Assembly (NCBI RefSeq): GCF_003202285.1
Contig: NZ_MASW01000001.1
Coordinates: 1,951,681 to 2,015,680, forward strand
Direction of reading: 5' to 3'
Length of the DNA: 64,000 nucleotides
Origin: Prauserella muralis
GTDB taxonomy: Bacteria > Actinomycetota > Actinomycetes > Mycobacteriales > Pseudonocardiaceae
A model generated the notes under the pieces. It was not told the origin of the DNA. It did no database searches and saw only the letters and a program-made list of their open reading frames with translations. The number at the start of each line of letters is the position of its first letter. Position 1 is the first letter of the stretch. The translations under genes and the position numbers were made by a program. Of this stretch, positions 59,373 through 64,000 are shown piece by piece.

Positions 59373-61697
59373 TCAGGTTCGCTTCTTGCGGAGCATGCCG
59401 CGCACCTTCTTGAGGGCCTGCTCGGCGTCGGAGTCGAACGGGTTGTCCTGCACCAGGTAGGTCCACGTCGACGTCGGCCTGCGCACCCCGGCTGCGGCCA
59501 GGTCCACGCCGTCCTCGGTCACCGAGGCCTCCGTCAGCGTCTTCGCCGAGCGCTTCAGGGCCTCGGCGCGGATCTTGTGGAACTCCGGAATCGCCGCCCG
59601 GTGGAACTCGTCCAGCGGCTGCTCCTTGGCCAGTGCCCGCAGATGGATCGTCTCCCGCACGTTGCCCAGGTAGCCCAGATGGTCGGCCCACAGCTGGTCC
59701 AGGTGGTAGAGCAGGATCTCCCGGCACACCCGCGTGAGCGTCTCCTCGCCGACCGACTCGGCCAGCTCCTCGCACCGGCCGGGCTGTTCCTCGGCGAGCA
59801 GCGTCCGCGCCAGATCCGTGCGGAGCACCTCGTCGCGGTGTTCCAGCAGCTCCGCGCGCTGGTGCTCGATCAGCCGCGTGTAGCGCCACGTGTTGCGGTG
59901 GATCTCCAGGTCGACGCCCTCGGCGACGCGCTGGGCGTGGTTGATCTGCCGGTGCGCGGCCGGGTCGGTGATCTCGCCGGTCTCCGGGTCCGCCTCGATG
60001 CCCTCGGGCACGTCCGGCGCGTTGGCCAGCACCAGCTCGTCGTTGAGGCTCGCGAAGAACACCGAGCTGCCCGGGTCGCCCTGCCTGCCCGCACGCCCGC
60101 GGAGCTGGTCGTCCAGCCTGCTGCTCGGATACCGCGCGGTGCCGATGACGTGCAGCCCGCCCAGCTCCGCCACCCGCTCCCGGTCCGCACCGTCCGCGCC
60201 GCCGAGCCGGATGTCCGTGCCCCGGCCCGCCATCTGCGTCGACACCGTGATCGCGTCGTAGGTGCCCGCCTCGGCGATGATCGCGGCCTCCTCCGCGTCG
60301 TTGCGCGCGTTGAGCACCACGCACGGCAGGTCCGCCTTGGCGAGCTTCTCGGCCAGCTCCTCCGACTCCGCCACGTCCTGCGTGCCGACGAGGATGGGCC
60401 GTCCGTTCTCGTGCACCGTGCGGATCTCCTCGACGATCGCCCGCAGCTTGCGCCCTGGCGTGGAGAAGATGCGGTCGGGCCTGTCCTGCCGGATGTTCGG
60501 GGTGTTCGGCGGGATGACCGCCACCTCGAGCTTGTAGAACTCGCGCAGCTGCTCGGCCACCGCCACCGCGGTGCCCGTCATGCCCGCCACCTGCGGGTAG
60601 CGCGCGATCAGCGCCTGCACCGTGATCGAGTCCAGAATCTCGCCGCGCTCCGAAGGCGGCAGCTGCTCCTTCGCCTCCACGGCTGCCTGCAGTCCGTCCG
60701 GCCACCGCTGCAGCTCGGCGACGCGACCCCGCGAGGCGTTGATCAGCTGCACCTTGCCGTCGCGCACCAGGTAGTCCACGTCGCGGGTCAGCAGCGCATG
60801 CGCGTGCAGCGCCACGTTGACCGCGGCGAGCCGGTCCGCGCCGTCGTCGCCGTAGAGGTCGACGCCGCCGAGCGCCTTCTCCACCACCGACGCACCCGCC
60901 GACGTCAGCCACGCGTTGCGCCCGTCGGGGTCGGTCTCGTAGTGCAGCCCCAGCCGCAGCCGCCGCACGATGGTGGCGACCTCCTCATCGGCGATGCCCG
61001 CATCCACCGAGCCCGCCATCACCAGTGGCACCCGCGCCTCGTCCACGAGCACCGAGTCGGCCTCGTCGACGATCGCCACCTCCGGCTCCGGCTGCGCCAG
61101 GTCCTCCACCCGCGTGACCAGCCGGTCGCGCAGCACGTCGAAGCCGATCTCGCTCACCGCGCCGTAGCAGACCTCGGCCGCGTAGGCGTCCTTGCGCTGC
61201 GCGGCGCCCAGCGCGGGCTCGACCCAGCCGACGGACACGCCCAGCAGGTCGTACACCGGCCGCATCCACTCGGCGTCGCGGCGCGCCAGGTAGTCGTTGA
61301 CGGAGATGACGTGGACCCGCTTGCCCTGCAGCGCGTAGCCTGCCGCGGCCAGTGCGCCCGCCAGCGTCTTGCCCTCACCGGTGGCCATCTGCACGACGTG
61401 CGCGGACAGCAATCCCATCGTGCCCAGCAGCTGCACGTCGAACGCCCGCTCGCCGAGCGCCCGCCGGGCCGCCTCGCGGCCGAGCGCGCACAGCTCGACG
61501 TACTGTTCGGTGCCGAAGGCCTCCGTCTCGCGAAGCCGGGCCGCCGCGTCCGTGAGCTCGGCATCGGAGAGCTTCTCCAGCTCGGCTTCCCGCTCGCCGA
61601 TCGCGGGAAGCAACGCCTCGTAGCGGGTCAGCTCGACGCTCGCCGGGCGCTGGATGATTCTGCGCAGCCGTCTGCCCACCCGGCTCATCAACGCCAC
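59373..61697 (-). CDS. secA2: Accessory Sec translocase ATPase SecA2
   Basis: The 774-aa protein has the SecA architecture: Walker A MATGEGKTLAG at about residue 103, DEAD-type VDEADSVLVDEARVPL, TGTAVAVAEQLREFY, motif V-VI STQMAGRGTDIRLGG and QLRGRAGRQGDPGSS, and a helical wing/scaffold region. It is shorter than housekeeping SecA (about 900-950 aa) and ends in KKVRGMLRKKRT without the zinc-binding tail, which is the actinobacterial SecA2 pattern. It exports a subset of proteins with SecYEG. GGGAGG stands six bases ahead of the GTG start; an ATG at 61688 is possible. Confidence 0.9.
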   Translation of the reverse strand: MALMSRVGRRLRRIIQRPASVELTRYEALLPAIGEREAELEKLSDAELTDAAARLRETEAFGTEQYVELCALGREAARRALGERAFDVQLLGTMGLLSAHVVQMATGEGKTLAGALAAAGYALQGKRVHVISVNDYLARRDAEWMRPVYDLLGVSVGWVEPALGAAQRKDAYAAEVCYGAVSEIGFDVLRDRLVTRVEDLAQPEPEVAIVDEADSVLVDEARVPLVMAGSVDAGIADEEVATIVRRLRLGLHYETDPDGRNAWLTSAGASVVEKALGGVDLYGDDGADRLAAVNVALHAHALLTRDVDYLVRDGKVQLINASRGRVAELQRWPDGLQAAVEAKEQLPPSERGEILDSITVQALIARYPQVAGMTGTAVAVAEQLREFYKLEVAVIPPNTPNIRQDRPDRIFSTPGRKLRAIVEEIRTVHENGRPILVGTQDVAESEELAEKLAKADLPCVVLNARNDAEEAAIIAEAGTYDAITVSTQMAGRGTDIRLGGADGADRERVAELGGLHVIGTARYPSSRLDDQLRGRAGRQGDPGSSVFFASLNDELVLANAPDVPEGIEADPETGEITDPAAHRQINHAQRVAEGVDLEIHRNTWRYTRLIEHQRAELLEHRDEVLRTDLARTLLAEEQPGRCEELAESVGEETLTRVCREILLYHLDQLWADHLGYLGNVRETIHLRALAKEQPLDEFHRAAIPEFHKIRAEALKRSAKTLTEASVTEDGVDLAAAGVRRPTSTWTYLVQDNPFDSDAEQALKKVRGMLRKKRT

Positions 61698-61737
61698 CGG
61701 TGGCCTCCCGTTCCCATCTCGATGGCACGATCGACAC

Positions 61738-63306
61738 GTGCCTGCTCTTGAACGCTACCTGTCCCTCGCCGCGTGTGTCCTTGTCGCGGCGGGGTTGACC
61801 GCGTGCTCCTCCGGCCAGGAGCCTGCCGGGCCGGCCGGGCCGGTGCCGCAGGGGCTCGAGCGGTTCTACGGCCAGTCGCTCGACTGGAGCGACTGCGGTT
61901 CCTTCGCGACATCGGCTGCGGCGGAGTCGGTGTTTCAGGGCGACGGTCTGGAGTGCGCGCGGCTGACCGTGCCGCTCGACTACTCCGAGCCCGGCGGCAC
62001 CACGATCACGCTGGGGGTGCTGCGCAAGCAGGCGAGCGAGCCGGGTGACCGCATCGGCTCCCTCGTCATGAACCCCGGCGGGCCCGGCGCCTCCGGTATG
62101 ACCGCCGCGGCCCAGATGGCGGGCAGCGTGGGCGGCAGCGAGCTGGCGAAACGGTTCGACCTCGTCGGCTTCGACCCGCGCGGCATCGGTGCCAGCCAGC
62201 CGCAGGTGCGCTGCCTGACGCCGCGGGAACGCGATGCCGACCGCGCCGAGGACACCGAGGTCGACGGCACCCGGCAGGGCGTCGCCGAGCAGGAGCGGCA
62301 GGAGAGGAAGTTCGCCGCGAAGTGCGAGCAGCGCACGGAGCACGGCGACGACATGCTGGCCCACCTCGGCACCCGCGACGTCGCCAAGGACCTCGACGTG
62401 CTGCGCTCGGTGCTGGGCGACGAGAAGCTGACGTTCCTGGGCTACTCCTACGGCACACGCATCGGCTACACCTACGCCGAGGAGTTCCCGCGCAACGTCA
62501 GGGCGATGATCCTCGACGGCGCGGTGGACCCCGGGCAGGACATTGTGGATGCGCTGGTGGCCCAGGGCGAGGGCTTCGGCAAGGCCTTCCGCGAGTTCGC
62601 GTCGTGGTGCGCGCAGCGTCAGGACTGCGCTCTCGGCAACGACCCGGCAGATGCCACGCGGGCCTATCAGCAGCTCGTGCGCCCGCTGATCGACAACCCG
62701 GTGCCCGTGGGCGACGGGCGCGGGCTCTCCTACGAGGACGCCACCACCGGCACCATCCAGGCGCTCTACAGCGAGCAGTTCTGGCAGCCGCTCAACACCG
62801 GCCTCAACGAGCTGCGCCAGGGTCAGGGCCGGACGCTGATGGCGCTGGCCGACCAGTACAACGCGCGCGACGCCCAGGGCGAGTACGACACCACCCAGGA
62901 CGCCTTCGTGGCCATCCGCTGCGTCGACGACCCGAGGGTGACCGACAGGCAGCGGCTTCGCGACGCCCAGCGCCGCTACGCCGAGGTGGCACCGTTCCTC
63001 GACCCGGGGACCCCGCCGTCGTCGGCCCGCGACGCGTGCGCGTTCTGGCCGGTGCCGAACACCTCCGAGCCGCATCTGCCGGACGTCGAGGGCCTGCCGC
63101 CGACGCTGGTCATCTCCACCACCAACGACCCGGCGACCCCGTACCAGGCGGGGGTGAACCTGGCGAAGGCGCTGGAGGGCAGGCTGCTGACCGTGGAGGG
63201 CAACCAGCACACGGCGTACCTGGTGCTGGGCAACTCCTGCGTCGACGAGGCAGGTACCGCCTATCTCGTCGACGGGACACTGCCCGAGGAGGGCACCCGC
63301 TGCTGA
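61738..63306 (+). CDS. Secreted alpha/beta hydrolase, tripeptidyl-aminopeptidase (TAP-like) family lipoprotein
   Basis: The 522-aa protein has a lipoprotein signal (LSLAACVLVAAGLTACSSG, lipobox LTAC near residue 23) and the SCO-type alpha/beta hydrolase fold with oxyanion loop NPGGPGASG, nucleophile elbow GYSYGTRIGYTYAEEFP, DGAVDPGQD, the Asp in STTNDPATPY and the His in GNQHTAYL. Similar enzymes of Streptomyces release tripeptides from extracellular proteins. The GTG at 61738 starts the signal peptide directly. It is divergent from secA2 with 40 bp between starts, so the promoters overlap. Confidence 0.9.
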   Translation: MPALERYLSLAACVLVAAGLTACSSGQEPAGPAGPVPQGLERFYGQSLDWSDCGSFATSAAAESVFQGDGLECARLTVPLDYSEPGGTTITLGVLRKQASEPGDRIGSLVMNPGGPGASGMTAAAQMAGSVGGSELAKRFDLVGFDPRGIGASQPQVRCLTPRERDADRAEDTEVDGTRQGVAEQERQERKFAAKCEQRTEHGDDMLAHLGTRDVAKDLDVLRSVLGDEKLTFLGYSYGTRIGYTYAEEFPRNVRAMILDGAVDPGQDIVDALVAQGEGFGKAFREFASWCAQRQDCALGNDPADATRAYQQLVRPLIDNPVPVGDGRGLSYEDATTGTIQALYSEQFWQPLNTGLNELRQGQGRTLMALADQYNARDAQGEYDTTQDAFVAIRCVDDPRVTDRQRLRDAQRRYAEVAPFLDPGTPPSSARDACAFWPVPNTSEPHLPDVEGLPPTLVISTTNDPATPYQAGVNLAKALEGRLLTVEGNQHTAYLVLGNSCVDEAGTAYLVDGTLPEEGTRC

Positions 63307-63312
63307 GCGCGG

Positions 63313-64000
63313 TCAGTCCCGCACCGGCGTGGCGCTCACCGGCCGGTTGTGGTCGGTCAGGGCGAGCTCGAGCATCACGGCGCCCTGGTTCTTCTGCTGC
63401 GGCGGGACCTGCAGCCACAGGCGCAGCAGGGTGCGCTGCGCACCCGCGCCAACCCAGAACTTGACGTCGACGTCGTCGTGCACGCCGGGAATCACCGAGG
63501 ACACGACGTCCCGGGACAGCTGCCCGGCGACGCGGTAGGCGGGGACGTCGTGGAGTTCCTCCCGCGTCTCGGTGCGCACGTTCCGCGCGTGGGCCAGCAG
63601 CTGGTACAGACCACGCTCGGGGTCGAGCAGCCGGGCGGGGCTGAACTGCTCGGCCACCTCGCGCTGGGTGTCCCTGCCCTCGGGGTCGGTGAGCCGCACC
63701 CGGTCGCCGGAGAGCAGGAAGTCGTACTGCACGCGGTCGGTGTGCTCCTGGACGTCGGCTTCGCCGCGCGCGTAGCCGTACCGCCCGCCGTCGCGGCTGG
63801 CCACTCCGGACACCGTGCGGATGGACAGGCCGGGCAGGGCGCCGTTCGCCTTGGCCTCGAAGCGCACGGTGTGCAGGTCCCGCAGCGTGGCTGCGGAGGC
63901 GTCGAGGAGAGCCTTGCCTTCGGGCATCGGCCCCGTGGCGTCGGGCGACGACGCGCAACCGCCGAGCAGGCCGAGGATGACGACGAGAAGCAGGGCGGTC
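63313..64000 (-). CDS. LppX_LprAFGH-type lipoprotein, N-terminus cut by the window edge
   Basis: The visible 229 residues begin inside a lipoprotein signal peptide (LLLVVILGLLGGCASSPD, lipobox LGGC); only a few residues are missing. The mature part has the LppX/LprAFG pattern (LHTVRFEAKANGALPGLSIR, then SRDGGRYGYARGEADV, VISSVIPG-like DVVSSVIPGVHDDVDVKFWV). Such lipoproteins carry glycolipids or lipids across the wall region of mycolic-acid bacteria and relatives. It is convergent with the TAP-type gene, seven bases apart. Confidence 0.88.
   Translation of the reverse strand, partial: TALLLVVILGLLGGCASSPDATGPMPEGKALLDASAATLRDLHTVRFEAKANGALPGLSIRTVSGVASRDGGRYGYARGEADVQEHTDRVQYDFLLSGDRVRLTDPEGRDTQREVAEQFSPARLLDPERGLYQLLAHARNVRTETREELHDVPAYRVAGQLSRDVVSSVIPGVHDDVDVKFWVGAGAQRTLLRLWLQVPPQQKNQGAVMLELALTDHNRPVSATPVRD

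Noticed and set aside
57505-60912. A 1135-codon minus-strand frame that would fuse sequence over secA2 to NAD synthetase
   Set aside because: Only the part from 59229 down is NAD synthetase. The upstream part is an off-frame reading of secA2, interrupted functionally by a palindrome and a proper ATG start.

Overview
The window looks like a piece of chromosome from a high-GC actinomycete, most likely Pseudonocardiaceae (Saccharomonospora, Prauserella or Amycolatopsis type). The grounds are the very high GC, frequent GTG and TTG starts, a conservon operon with a CYP157-like P450, an accessory SecA2, LppX-type lipoproteins, and familiar actinobacterial gene orders (MoxR/DUF58/SpoIIM/RDD and NIF3/zinc-ribbon/RNase H-CobC/rnpB). 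No tRNA, rRNA, CRISPR array, integrase or intact IS element was recognised.

1-15.5 kb is mostly housekeeping and stress functions: the end of a MoxR ATPase with DUF58, SpoIIM and RDD membrane proteins (interrupted by a frameshifted methyltransferase), an aldo/keto reductase divergent from an XRE/MmyB regulator, an SDR, two M16 peptidase-family genes coupled to nudC, cbiB, an MBL hydrolase, SURF1, and a fructosamine-kinase/LMW-phosphatase pair that probably repairs glycated proteins. A nested palindrome fills the gap at 15.49-15.61 kb. 15.7-21 kb is a conservon (CvnA-B-C-D and an ExxR-less P450) convergent with a canonical P450.

21.1-24.4 kb carries NIF3, a coiled-coil zinc-ribbon protein, the RNase H-CobC fusion and RNase P RNA. 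24.5-26.5 kb is a decayed locus of two disrupted genes. 26.6-29.3 kb holds small or regulatory genes (KTSC, a 55-aa protein, TIGR03086, MarR, SCO6745-like).

29.8-38.5 kb is the most interesting part. A long operon encodes parts that resemble a type IV secretion apparatus: a two-TM VirB2-like subunit, a VirB3/PrgI-like protein, a VirB4-like ATPase, a polytopic VirB6/TrbL-like protein, a VirB8-like single-TM protein and a VirB1-like peptidoglycan hydrolase. There is no relaxase, coupling protein or integrase. A MinD/CooC-like ATPase faces its 3' end. 39.6-42.1 kb is an RNB ribonuclease/DUF4326/cytosolic metal-receptor operon.

42.1-53.5 kb is a polyamine and GABA catabolic region: a GabD-like dehydrogenase and GabT, a PucR regulator, a stand-alone Cache sensor protein with a GntR regulator, then an aminobutyraldehyde-type dehydrogenase with a PotABCD-like importer. 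Polyamine imported by Pot could be oxidised to GABA and then to succinate. 53.5-64 kb contains a proline iminopeptidase, panB, DUF998, DinB-like and Ogt proteins, glutamine-dependent NAD synthetase, SecA2, a secreted TAP-type hydrolase and a truncated LppX-type lipoprotein. A 53-55 bp palindrome of conserved sequence recurs four times; three copies lie just past a stop codon and the fourth lies between convergent features.
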